7,030 nt of DNA from Spirochaetales bacterium (GTDB lineage Bacteria; Spirochaetota; Spirochaetia; SZUA-6; DRHE01): positions 1 to 7,030 of the forward strand of contig JAFGFV010000226.1 in the NCBI GenBank assembly GCA_016930895.1, read 5' to 3'. A program made the translations under genes and the position numbers. Below, piece after piece: positions 1 to 6,173 of this stretch (the stretch's first letter is position 1; each line of letters starts with the position of its first letter). Under the pieces are notes generated by a model that was not told where the DNA came from, made no database searches, and was given only the letters and a program-made list of their open reading frames with translations.

Positions 1-777
1 ACCCTGTTCGTGTCCGCCTCCGGAGAGATCGGCAGCGTGGAGCAGGGGGGCGACGGCCGCGCCTTCGAGCTCGCCCTGGATGCCTGCGGCCTCCATCCGG
101 CCCCGGCGGCGGGCGCGCGCGCCGCGGCCCTGCTCCGGGAGCAGATCCACCTCGATCACCAGCGCGCCCGCAGACGGGGAATCCAGTTCCCGGAGGTCGA
201 GATCCGGGAGGTCTTCCGGGTGCTCCTCCAGGCCCTCGCCGCGGAGGGGCTGATCGCCGCGGCCGGCACCTTCGAGATCGACCCGGGGTGGTGCGAACGG
301 CTGGCTCTGGAGTACGAGTGCAGGGTCAACCCGACCTGGCCGATGCCGGGGGCCCGGGAGCTCCTCGAGAGCTTGCGGGACCGGGGCCTGGAGCTGGGGC
401 TGGTGTCCAACGCTCAGTTCTACACTCCCTGGCTGTTTCCGGCCCACCTCCACGCGCAGCCGTCGGAGCTGGGCATCGACGATGAGCTGTGCCTGTGGTC
501 CTACCGGCTCGGAGAAGCCAAGCCTTCCGCGGCCCCGTTCACCCTGGCCCTCCAGCGGCTGAGCGCGCGGCACGTCGAAGCCTCTTCGGTCCTGTGCGTG
601 GGCAACGATCTTCGCAACGACATTGCCCCGGCGGCCCGGGCAGGCTGCCGGACCGCCCTGTTCGCGGGCGACCGCCGCTCCTATCGGCCCCGGAGCGGCG
701 ACCCGGCCCTGGCGGGGCTCCGTCCCGACGCGCTGCTCACCGACCTCTCCCAGCTGCCCCCCCTGCTGGTCCCGTAG
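1..777 (+). CDS. HAD-superfamily hydrolase, 5'-truncated by the window edge
   Basis: Haloacid-dehalogenase-like hydrolase, probably a cytosolic phosphatase acting on a small phosphorylated metabolite; the substrate cannot be told. The frame is open from base 1 and reads Thr-Leu-Phe-Val-Ser-Ala-Ser-Gly-Glu-Ile-Gly. The first residues match the end of HAD motif I (Asp-x-Tyr-Gly-Thr-Leu-Phe), so the nucleophilic Asp is upstream of the window and the GTG at base 10 is not the real start. Counting from that GTG, motif II is LVSNAQF (Ser133, Asn134), the motif III Lys is in GEAKP (Lys171), and motif IV is VGNDLRNDIAPAARAG (Asp200, Asp204). The long alpha-helical segment at residues 20-110 is the C1-type cap. 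It ends with TAG at 775-777. About 258 residues are visible, so only a few are missing. Nothing visible ties it functionally to ftsH, 99 bases downstream. Confidence 0.88.
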   Translation, partial: TLFVSASGEIGSVEQGGDGRAFELALDACGLHPAPAAGARAAALLREQIHLDHQRARRRGIQFPEVEIREVFRVLLQALAAEGLIAAAGTFEIDPGWCERLALEYECRVNPTWPMPGARELLESLRDRGLELGLVSNAQFYTPWLFPAHLHAQPSELGIDDELCLWSYRLGEAKPSAAPFTLALQRLSARHVEASSVLCVGNDLRNDIAPAARAGCRTALFAGDRRSYRPRSGDPALAGLRPDALLTDLSQLPPLLVP

Positions 778-828
778 ATTCCGAAGCCACAGCCGCTGCC
801 AGGGTCCCGCCGGCCTCCTTTTTTCGAC

Positions 829-858
829 TTGTCTTCTAGAGTCGTTCATACGTATGAT
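829..858 (+). promoter_or_regulatory. Predicted sigma-70-type promoter of ftsH
   Basis: A -35-like TTGTCT (829-834, 4 of 6 to TTGACA) lies 18 bases before a -10 TATGAT (853-858, 5 of 6 to TATAAT). Initiation near 865 would give a leader of only about 12 bases that starts at the ftsH Shine-Dalgarno sequence. This is an AT-rich island in otherwise GC-rich DNA. A perfect 12-bp palindrome (846-857) overlaps the -10 box. Judged by eye only; the spacer is one base longer than ideal. Confidence 0.45.
846..857. repeat. Perfect 12-bp palindrome over the ftsH -10 box (operator candidate)
   Basis: TCATACGTATGA equals its own reverse complement; the symmetry stops there, because the flanking bases 845 and 858 are both T. 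It covers most of the predicted -10 TATGAT, so a dimeric regulator bound here would block initiation. It could also be chance symmetry in an AT-rich -10 region. No regulator gene is adjacent. Confidence 0.3.
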
Positions 859-863
859 ATCCC

Positions 864-868
864 AAGGA
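864..868 (+). promoter_or_regulatory. Ribosome binding site that fixes the ftsH start
   Basis: AAGGA is followed by 8 bases and then ATG at 877. This favours ATG 877 over the in-frame TTG at 829, which has no comparable site and forms the start of the predicted -35 box. Confidence 0.7.
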
Positions 869-876
869 ACCAAACG

Positions 877-2691
877 ATGAGTGATGACCAACACAAAAAG
901 CGCCAGATCTCCCTCGGGTACGTGGCTCTGGGGCTGCTTCTGGTCTTCGTCCTGCAGTTCTTCATGGTGCGGGGGGTTTCTCAGGAGATCCCGTACAGTG
1001 AGTTCAAGCAGTACGTGGAGCAGGGAATGGTGCGGGACCTGAGCCTGTCCCCGACGGATATCCGGGGCACCCTGGTACGGAGCGAGCAGGACCAGCAGGC
1101 CTTCGTGACCAACCGGGTGGAAGACCCCGGGCTGGTCAGTCAGCTCGAGGAAAAGGGCATCCGTTTCACCGGCAGGCCCGCAAACTCGGTGCTGGGCTCC
1201 CTGCTCTCCTGGATCCTGCCCATTATCATCATCGTGGCGTTCTGGAACTTCACCATGCGGCGCATGCAGATCGGCGGACCCGGGATCCTCAACGTGGGCC
1301 AGAGCAAGGCCAGGCTGGTGGCCGACAAGGACGCGGCGCGGACGACCTTCAAGGACGTGGCGGGCATCGAGGAAGCCAAGGAAGAGCTGGTGGAAGTTGT
1401 CGAGTTTCTGCGTACCCCGAACAAATTCGAGGAGCTGGGGGGGCGCATCCCCAAGGGCGTGCTCCTGGTCGGCGCGCCGGGCACGGGCAAGACCCTGCTC
1501 GCCAAGGCCGTGGCGGGCGAGGCCGGAGTGCCCTTCTTCAACATCTCCGGCTCGGAGTTCGTGGAGATGTTCGTGGGCGTGGGGGCCGCCCGAGTCCGGG
1601 ACCTGTTCGCTCAGGCCAAGGGCAAGGCCCCGTGCATCATCTTCATCGACGAGCTCGACGCCCTGGGCAAGGTGCGGGGATTCAACCCCATGGGAGGCCA
1701 CGACGAGCGAGAGCAGACCTTGAACCAGCTGCTGGTGGAGATGGACGGATTCGACACCCGCTCGGGGGTGATCATCATGGCCGCCACCAACCGTCCGGAG
1801 ATCCTGGACCCGGCGCTGCTTCGCCCCGGGCGCTTCGACCGCCAGGTGGTGGTGGACCGGCCGGACCTCAACGGACGTGAAGCGATCCTCAAGATCCACT
1901 CCCAAGGGGTCAAGCTGGGCAAGGACGTGGATTTGAACGTCATCGCCTCCCGGACTCCGGGGATGGTGGGCGCAGACCTGGCCAACATCGTCAACGAGGC
2001 AGCCCTCCTGGCGGCCCGGCGGGGCAAGAAGTCCGTCACCATGCACGAGTTCGAGGAAGCCATCGACCGGGTGATCGCCGGGCTGGAAAAAAAGAAGCGC
2101 CTGATCAGCCCCAAGGAAAAGAAGATCGTGGCCTTCCACGAGGCCGGGCACGCCGTGGTGGCGGAAACCCTGCCGAACACCGACGTGGTGCACAAGATCT
2201 CGATCGTGCCGCGCGGGGTAGCCGCCCTGGGCTACACGGTCCAGTTGCCCACGGAGGACCGCTATCTCATGACCCGCAGCGAGCTGGAGGACCGCCTGGC
2301 GGTGCTGCTGGCCGGGCGCATTACCGAGGAGGTAGTGTTCGGGGATGTGTCCACCGGGGCCCAGAACGACCTGATGCGGGCCACCGATATCGCCCGGGCC
2401 ATGGTCAAGGAGTACGGGATGAGCGGCAAGCTCGGGCTCATGACCTACGAGCGCCCCCAGAACCCCTTCCTCAGGGGCGAGAACTACCTGTCGACCGAGA
2501 AGGAATACTCCGACAAGACCGCAGCGGAGATCGACGAGGAGGTCCGGCGGATCCTCGACGACACCTACCACAAGACCCGCAAGATCATCGAGGAGCAGCG
2601 CCCGATCATCGAAGAGCTGGCCAACCTGCTGCTGGAGAAGGAAGTGGTGGACCGGGAGGAGTTCAAGAAGCTGCTCAAGCTGCCCGTGTAG
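877..2691 (+). CDS. ftsH: ATP-dependent zinc metalloprotease FtsH
   Basis: Membrane-anchored hexameric AAA+ protease that extracts and degrades misassembled membrane proteins and short-lived cytosolic regulators. Starting at ATG 877 it is 604 residues; E. coli FtsH is about 644. TM helix 1 is at about 12-31 and TM helix 2 at about 108-126, with a periplasmic domain between them. The AAA+ domain has the pore motif MFVG (Phe232), Walker A GAPGTGKT (199-206), Walker B IIFIDE (254-259) and the second region of homology at 302-322 with arginine fingers Arg316 and Arg319. The M41 protease domain has HEAGH (His421, Glu422, His425) and the third zinc ligand Asp498 in GAQND. All catalytic residues are present, so the enzyme should be active. 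Walker B is followed by LDALGKVRG instead of the usual IDAVGRxRG, and the C-terminal tail is short. The folP/glmM genes often found after ftsH are absent, so this may be an additional paralogue. It ends 25 bases from a convergent gene. Confidence 0.97.
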   Translation: MSDDQHKKRQISLGYVALGLLLVFVLQFFMVRGVSQEIPYSEFKQYVEQGMVRDLSLSPTDIRGTLVRSEQDQQAFVTNRVEDPGLVSQLEEKGIRFTGRPANSVLGSLLSWILPIIIIVAFWNFTMRRMQIGGPGILNVGQSKARLVADKDAARTTFKDVAGIEEAKEELVEVVEFLRTPNKFEELGGRIPKGVLLVGAPGTGKTLLAKAVAGEAGVPFFNISGSEFVEMFVGVGAARVRDLFAQAKGKAPCIIFIDELDALGKVRGFNPMGGHDEREQTLNQLLVEMDGFDTRSGVIIMAATNRPEILDPALLRPGRFDRQVVVDRPDLNGREAILKIHSQGVKLGKDVDLNVIASRTPGMVGADLANIVNEAALLAARRGKKSVTMHEFEEAIDRVIAGLEKKKRLISPKEKKIVAFHEAGHAVVAETLPNTDVVHKISIVPRGVAALGYTVQLPTEDRYLMTRSELEDRLAVLLAGRITEEVVFGDVSTGAQNDLMRATDIARAMVKEYGMSGKLGLMTYERPQNPFLRGENYLSTEKEYSDKTAAEIDEEVRRILDDTYHKTRKIIEEQRPIIEELANLLLEKEVVDREEFKKLLKLPV

Positions 2692-2716
2692 GCGCGACCC
2701 CCCGGAGTTCGGCGTC

Positions 2717-3781
2717 TCACTCCTCCCACAGCTGCGGGTACGCCAGCCGCGAGAGGTACTCCACCGCATCGACGATGTACTGCGAAGAGGCCGCCCGCAG
2801 CCCCTCGGGCATGCTGTACACCCGTCCGGCGCGAATCGCCTCGAGGCCGCGAAGGGCCGGATCCCGCACGACGGACTCGTAGAAGCTCCGGGCCCCGAAA
2901 GGCTTCCCGTACACCCAGCCGGGCAGGATGAGCAGGTCCGGGTCCAGGCGCAGCATGGTCTCCCTGGACAGGGGCACCTGCCCATAGGCGTCGGCCTCCA
3001 GTCCTGCCACCGCGTTGACCAGGCCGGCACGGGTGACGATTTCGTCCCAAGAGCTCCCCCGCCCTTGCGCGGAACCCCAGGTGGTGTAGTCCATCACCGA
3101 CAGACGCGCCTCCGAAGGGATCGCCGCCAGCCGGGCATCCACTTCGGCGAGGCGAGCCTCCATGTCCGCCACCAGCTCCCGCGCCCGTTTCGTCTCGCCT
3201 ACCACGCGCCCGACGGTCAGAATCTTGCGCTCGATCTCCTCGACCCGCAGGCCCGTGCTCAGGAGGAACACCGGGATCCCGCTGCCCCGCAGTTGGGCCA
3301 CCTCCGAGGCGTCGGTCCAGTTGGCCACGAACACCAGGTCCGGCCGCAGCGACACGATGACCTCCACGTTGAGCTGCAGCTTGTGACGCACCGCCGCGGC
3401 CTCCTCCACCACGTTGGACACATCCGGGTCCTGGCTGAACAGCGTCACCCCGAGGAGCCGCTCCAGGCTCACCAGCTCCAGGAGAACCTCGTCCGTGAAG
3501 GCCGTCAGGGAGATGATCCGCCGGGGCTCGCGCTGCACGACCACCGGCACCCCCGAATCATCCACCACGGTCAGGGGGAAACCGTCCTCGACCTGAGCCG
3601 CAGGGCTGTCGGGAGGAGCCGCAGGCCGGGACTCTCCGGAACCCCCGGCGCCGGCCGGCTGGAGCCCGGCCAGCCCCAACACAACGGCCAAACCGAGCAC
3701 GGCAGCCGCGCCCCGAGGCAGCCGGCCGCGCGGCCGGGGCCGACCGGAGGCCCCGAAGGGGGCTCGGAAGGATACGCTCAC
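2717..3781 (-). CDS. Periplasmic ABC-transporter substrate-binding protein, BtuF/FepB-like (cobalamin or iron-siderophore type)
   Basis: Class III (TroA-fold, PF01497 type) binding protein that would deliver a metal chelate, either corrinoid or ferric siderophore, to an ABC importer. I place the start at GTG 3781 (354 residues). GGGAG lies 7 bases upstream, and the longer TTG 3841 reading begins inside a perfect -35 box. A basic n-region (12-23), a hydrophobic core (24-40) and an AGAG-like cleavage region (43-46) form a Sec signal peptide. There is no lipobox Cys, so the protein should be soluble in the periplasm. Family hallmarks are PRRIISLTAFTDEVLLELVSLERLLGVT (86-113), the VEVIVSLRPDLVFVANW block (139-155), the long connecting helix (about 180-215) and a C-terminal SSQYIVDAVEYLSRLAYP (332-349). 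No permease or ATPase gene is adjacent, so it is an orphan here. Ligand choice cannot be decided from sequence; the partial cobalamin-riboswitch-like leader hints weakly at B12. Confidence 0.85.
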   Translation of the reverse strand: MSVSFRAPFGASGRPRPRGRLPRGAAAVLGLAVVLGLAGLQPAGAGGSGESRPAAPPDSPAAQVEDGFPLTVVDDSGVPVVVQREPRRIISLTAFTDEVLLELVSLERLLGVTLFSQDPDVSNVVEEAAAVRHKLQLNVEVIVSLRPDLVFVANWTDASEVAQLRGSGIPVFLLSTGLRVEEIERKILTVGRVVGETKRARELVADMEARLAEVDARLAAIPSEARLSVMDYTTWGSAQGRGSSWDEIVTRAGLVNAVAGLEADAYGQVPLSRETMLRLDPDLLILPGWVYGKPFGARSFYESVVRDPALRGLEAIRAGRVYSMPEGLRAASSQYIVDAVEYLSRLAYPQLWEE

Positions 3782-3788
3782 GAAGTGG

Positions 3789-3793
3789 CTCCC
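3789..3793 (-). promoter_or_regulatory. Ribosome binding site that decides the binding-protein start
   Basis: GGGAG on the minus strand, 7 bases before GTG 3781. This is the only well-placed Shine-Dalgarno sequence before the signal peptide. Confidence 0.6.
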
Positions 3794-3811
3794 GCAGTCC
3801 TCACGGTTACA

Positions 3812-3841
3812 GGGGTAGCAGGAAGAGCGCGGGGGTGTCAA
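3812..3841 (-). promoter_or_regulatory. Predicted promoter of the substrate-binding protein gene
   Basis: Minus strand: a perfect -35 TTGACA (3841-3836), an 18-base spacer, then TACCCC (3817-3812) preceded by TGC (3820-3818), which resembles an extended -10 TGn. The -10 hexamer is poor (2 of 6), so the promoter may be weak or need an activator. Initiation near 3805 would leave a leader of about 24 bases containing the GGGAG site. Confidence 0.35.
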
Positions 3842-3873
3842 CCCGAGCGGGCCCTGCGGGCGAGGCAGCGGGT

Positions 3874-3902
3874 CTGACAGATCCCGCGAAACCTGCTATG
3901 AT
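3874..3902 (+). promoter_or_regulatory. Strong predicted promoter of the DUF89 phosphatase gene, giving a leaderless mRNA
   Basis: -35 CTGACA (3874-3879, 5 of 6) and -10 TATGAT (3897-3902, 5 of 6) are separated by exactly 17 bases, with an extended -10 TGC at 3894-3896. Initiation 7-9 bases after the -10 falls at 3909-3911, and the ATG is at 3911. No Shine-Dalgarno sequence is visible, which agrees with a leaderless transcript. Confidence 0.65.
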
Positions 3903-3910
3903 CCGCTCGC

Positions 3911-5146
3911 ATGGACGCGACAGACCCGCAGCAGCCCTCCTGTTCGCCGGCGCCCCCTCTCCTCTCCACGGACGATCCGGGCTCCTTCGCCCAGAGAACC
4001 CTGCGGGTCCGCCTACCCGAACAGCTGGATCAGCTGCTGACCCTCGACCGGCTGGATCCTCGAGCCGGGAAGGCCCTGCGTGCCCTCAAGCACACCCTGA
4101 GGCGGGGCCGGGTGCGGGACCTGCTGCGGGAGCAGCCCGAGGTGGCCGCGGGCATGCTCTTGGAGGAAAGGACCGCCTGGCAGCGGGAGATTGCGCCCCG
4201 GCTCGGCCGCCCGTGGAGTGCCATTCCGTGGTACTTCGCCGAGAGCCTCTTCTACCTGGAGATCCTGGCAGCCTGCGGCTACTACCACCCGGACTCTGCC
4301 GGGTTTGGGCAGGACCCCTTCGAGCCCTTCAAGACGCAGGAGCTCCACCGCCCCCAGGGCGGCATCGCCCGGGCCGGGAAGGTCCTGCGCCAGGCGGACT
4401 CCCTGTCCGACCCGGAGGCCAGGTTGGCGCTGTACCTCCTGCACTCCCTCTGGGGCAATCGGATGGATCTGACCTTCGGCGAGCTCGTGCGGCGCTACGG
4501 TTCGACTGAGGAGCTGGGAGGCCGGGACGAGCTGCTGATCGATCACTCCCCGGCCGTGGCCCGACGCGCTCTGGCCGCCCGGCGCGTGGACCTGGTGCTC
4601 GACAACGCGGGCACCGAGCTGGTATGTGACCTGCTGTTGGCCCGGGTCCTGCTCGACAGAGGGGTGATGGTGCGGCTGCACGTCAAGGCCTCGCCCTTCT
4701 ACGTATCTGACGCCATGGCCAAGGAGGTGCACGCCACCGTGGCGGCCCTCGCCGGGCACTCCGAGGCCTCCACGCGCCGGGCCGGGAACGACCTCCGGGA
4801 CGCCCTGCGGGCGGGCTCTCTCGTGGTGATGCCCCACTGGTTCTGGAACGGACCCCTGATGTACTCCGACTGGCCCGAGGAAATCCGGCGGGGGCTGGAG
4901 GGCTTGGATCTTGCCCTGTTCAAGGGAGACGTCAACTATCGGCGCCTGCTCGGGGACCGGCGCTGGGACCCGCAGACCCCGATGGAAGAGCTGACCCGGT
5001 ACGTTCCCTGCCCGTTCGCCGTTCTCAGGACCCTGAAGAGCGAGGTGGCGGCGGACCTGCCCAGGCAGGTGGTCGATGCGCTCTCGGCGGAGGACCCGCA
5101 GTGGTCGGTGAGCGGACGCTACGGCCTGATTCGCCTGCGGCCCTGA
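3911..5146 (+). CDS. DUF89 / ARMT1-like metal-dependent damage-control phosphatase
   Basis: Member of the DUF89 family (PF01937) in the branch resembling human ARMT1 and yeast YMR027W, which are cytosolic Mn/Ni/Co-dependent phosphatases on sugar phosphates such as fructose 1-phosphate. An O-methyltransferase activity claimed for ARMT1 is disputed. It has 411 residues, close to the family's full length. Visible hallmarks in order: PWYFAESLFYLEIL (106-119), LWGNRMDLTF (180-189), the metal pair Asp231-Asn232 in LVLDNAGTEL, HVKASPFYVSD (257-267), the metal Asp340 in FKGDVNYRRLLGD and the substrate-binding Lys376 in LRTLKSEV. All expected active-site residues are present. The first 30 or so residues are Pro/Ser-rich and probably disordered. 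ATG 3911 is the only upstream start codon in frame, sits at the predicted transcription start and lacks a ribosome binding site. It ends 10 bases from the convergent dehydrogenase gene. The true substrate is unknown. Confidence 0.88.
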   Translation: MDATDPQQPSCSPAPPLLSTDDPGSFAQRTLRVRLPEQLDQLLTLDRLDPRAGKALRALKHTLRRGRVRDLLREQPEVAAGMLLEERTAWQREIAPRLGRPWSAIPWYFAESLFYLEILAACGYYHPDSAGFGQDPFEPFKTQELHRPQGGIARAGKVLRQADSLSDPEARLALYLLHSLWGNRMDLTFGELVRRYGSTEELGGRDELLIDHSPAVARRALAARRVDLVLDNAGTELVCDLLLARVLLDRGVMVRLHVKASPFYVSDAMAKEVHATVAALAGHSEASTRRAGNDLRDALRAGSLVVMPHWFWNGPLMYSDWPEEIRRGLEGLDLALFKGDVNYRRLLGDRRWDPQTPMEELTRYVPCPFAVLRTLKSEVAADLPRQVVDALSAEDPQWSVSGRYGLIRLRP

Positions 5147-5156
5147 GGGTTCGGCC

Positions 5157-6164
5157 CTAGCCGCCCGGCTCGTGCTCCAGGTACGCCTCCACGGTCCTGC
5201 GCAGCCCCTCCCTCCAGCTCACCCGGGGCTCATAGCCCAGCAGGCGCCGGGCCTTCTCGATGCTGAAATGGAAGTCGTGGACCACGTGCTCGATGGCGTA
5301 GCGGGTCAGGTATTGCCCCACGGGAAGAGGTGCCAGGGCGAAGACGGGAGTCAGTACCGCGGTCACCAGGAAACGGGCCACGGGCACCGGCAGGTTCAAC
5401 CAGGGTCGTACCCCGAGCAGAGAAGCCGTGTAGTCCAGCGCTTCTCGCCAAGTGACCTCCTCCCCGCCGGTCACGTTGAAGATCTCCCCGGACACTCCCT
5501 CCTTCTCGAGGGCCCGCAGGATGGCCTCCGCCAGGTCCTCGACGTATACCAGCGAGGTCAGGTGCTCGCCGCGGCCAACCACGCCCTTGACCCCTTTGCG
5601 CTGGTAGTGGAGCAGCCTGTAGAAGGTGGTGAGGTCCCCGGGACCGTAGACGTCCCCCGGACGGAGAACCAGGGTCCGCAGCGGCGCCTCGGCCCCGGCG
5701 ACCACCGCCCGCTCGGCCTCCCGCTTGTAGCGCTGGTACGGGGTCATCAGGGGGTAGTACGGCCCTTCCTCGCTGCTGCCCCGGTGCGGCCCAAAGCCGT
5801 GCACCGACAGGGAGCTCACGTACACGAAGACCCGGCAGCCCGCCCTCCGGCTCTCCTCCAGAAGCCGCAGCGTGACCTCCAGGATTCCCCTCCGGAACAG
5901 CTCCTCGGGCCCCCAGTACTGGGCCGGACCCCCGGCGTGGACCACCCTTTCCACGCCCTGCACCACGCGCCGGACCGTCTGGGGTTCTTCCAGGTCCCCG
6001 CGCACCAGCTCCACGCCCCGCTCCGCCAGCCCAAGGAGCCCCGGGGGCGGGGCAGCCCGGCGGTACAGGGCCCGAACCCGGCAGCCCCGTTCGGCCAGGG
6101 TGCGGGCCGCCTGGCCGCCCACAAAGCCCGAAGCCCCCGTCACCAGGACCGTGCCGGAGCTCAT
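5157..6164 (-). CDS. Extended short-chain dehydrogenase, NAD(P)-dependent epimerase/3-beta-HSD-like
   Basis: Rossmann-fold oxidoreductase of the extended SDR superfamily, most like 3-beta-hydroxysteroid dehydrogenase / sterol-4-carboxylate 3-dehydrogenase or NAD-epimerase relatives. It has 335 residues from ATG 6164. The cofactor motif is GASGFVG (10-16), an acidic GDLEE follows at 56-60, the catalytic Ser is in VYVSSLS (117 or 118), the YxxxK pair is Tyr143/Lys147, and LRPGDVYGPGD (168-177) with SLVYVEDLAEAI (204-215) are typical of the family. A hydrophobic stretch (about 262-281) near the C-terminus resembles the membrane-associating segment of 3-beta-HSD-type enzymes. The frame is open back to 6302, but that extension overlaps the upstream gene in another phase and is Trp/Pro-rich nonsense. 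The chosen ATG has GAGGG 4 bases upstream, overlapping the stop codon of the upstream CPBP gene 7 bases away. The two form an operon. The substrate is unknown; a lipid or isoprenoid alcohol is a guess. Confidence 0.9.
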   Translation of the reverse strand: MSSGTVLVTGASGFVGGQAARTLAERGCRVRALYRRAAPPPGLLGLAERGVELVRGDLEEPQTVRRVVQGVERVVHAGGPAQYWGPEELFRRGILEVTLRLLEESRRAGCRVFVYVSSLSVHGFGPHRGSSEEGPYYPLMTPYQRYKREAERAVVAGAEAPLRTLVLRPGDVYGPGDLTTFYRLLHYQRKGVKGVVGRGEHLTSLVYVEDLAEAILRALEKEGVSGEIFNVTGGEEVTWREALDYTASLLGVRPWLNLPVPVARFLVTAVLTPVFALAPLPVGQYLTRYAIEHVVHDFHFSIEKARRLLGYEPRVSWREGLRRTVEAYLEHEPGG

Positions 6165-6168
6165 GGAA

Positions 6169-6173
6169 CCCTC
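6169..6173 (-). promoter_or_regulatory. Ribosome binding site overlapping the CPBP stop codon (translational coupling)
   Basis: The minus strand reads TGAGGGTTCCATG. The GAGGG used by the dehydrogenase begins inside the TGA stop codon of the CPBP gene and lies 4 bases before ATG 6164. Ribosomes finishing the first gene would uncover or feed the second. Confidence 0.55.

Noticed and set aside
791..824. T6 tract at 819-824 after GC-rich sequence, a possible terminator for the HAD gene
   Set aside because: I could not fold a stem of five or more continuous base pairs directly before the T run; the best pairings are 3-4 bp with large loops.
829..876. In-frame TTG start giving ftsH 16 extra residues
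   Set aside because: It lacks a ribosome binding site and coincides with the predicted -35 box, and the extra residues lie before the usual short FtsH N-terminus.
2692..2716. Possible terminator between ftsH and the binding-protein gene
   Set aside because: The 25-base gap shows no inverted repeat with a T run; termination may be Rho-dependent or occur inside the opposing gene.
3065..3877. 270-codon plus-strand frame opposite the binding-protein gene
   Set aside because: It is His/Arg/Pro-rich antisense translation without motifs, and it runs across the divergent promoter region.
4013..4837. 274-codon minus-strand frame opposite the DUF89 gene
   Set aside because: The composition is low in complexity and has no motif; the plus strand carries all DUF89 signatures across this interval.
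5146..5158. AGGG-ttcgg-CCCT hairpin between the convergent stop codons, a possible bidirectional terminator
   Set aside because: It has only a 4-bp stem and no T tract on either strand, so it is too weak to call.
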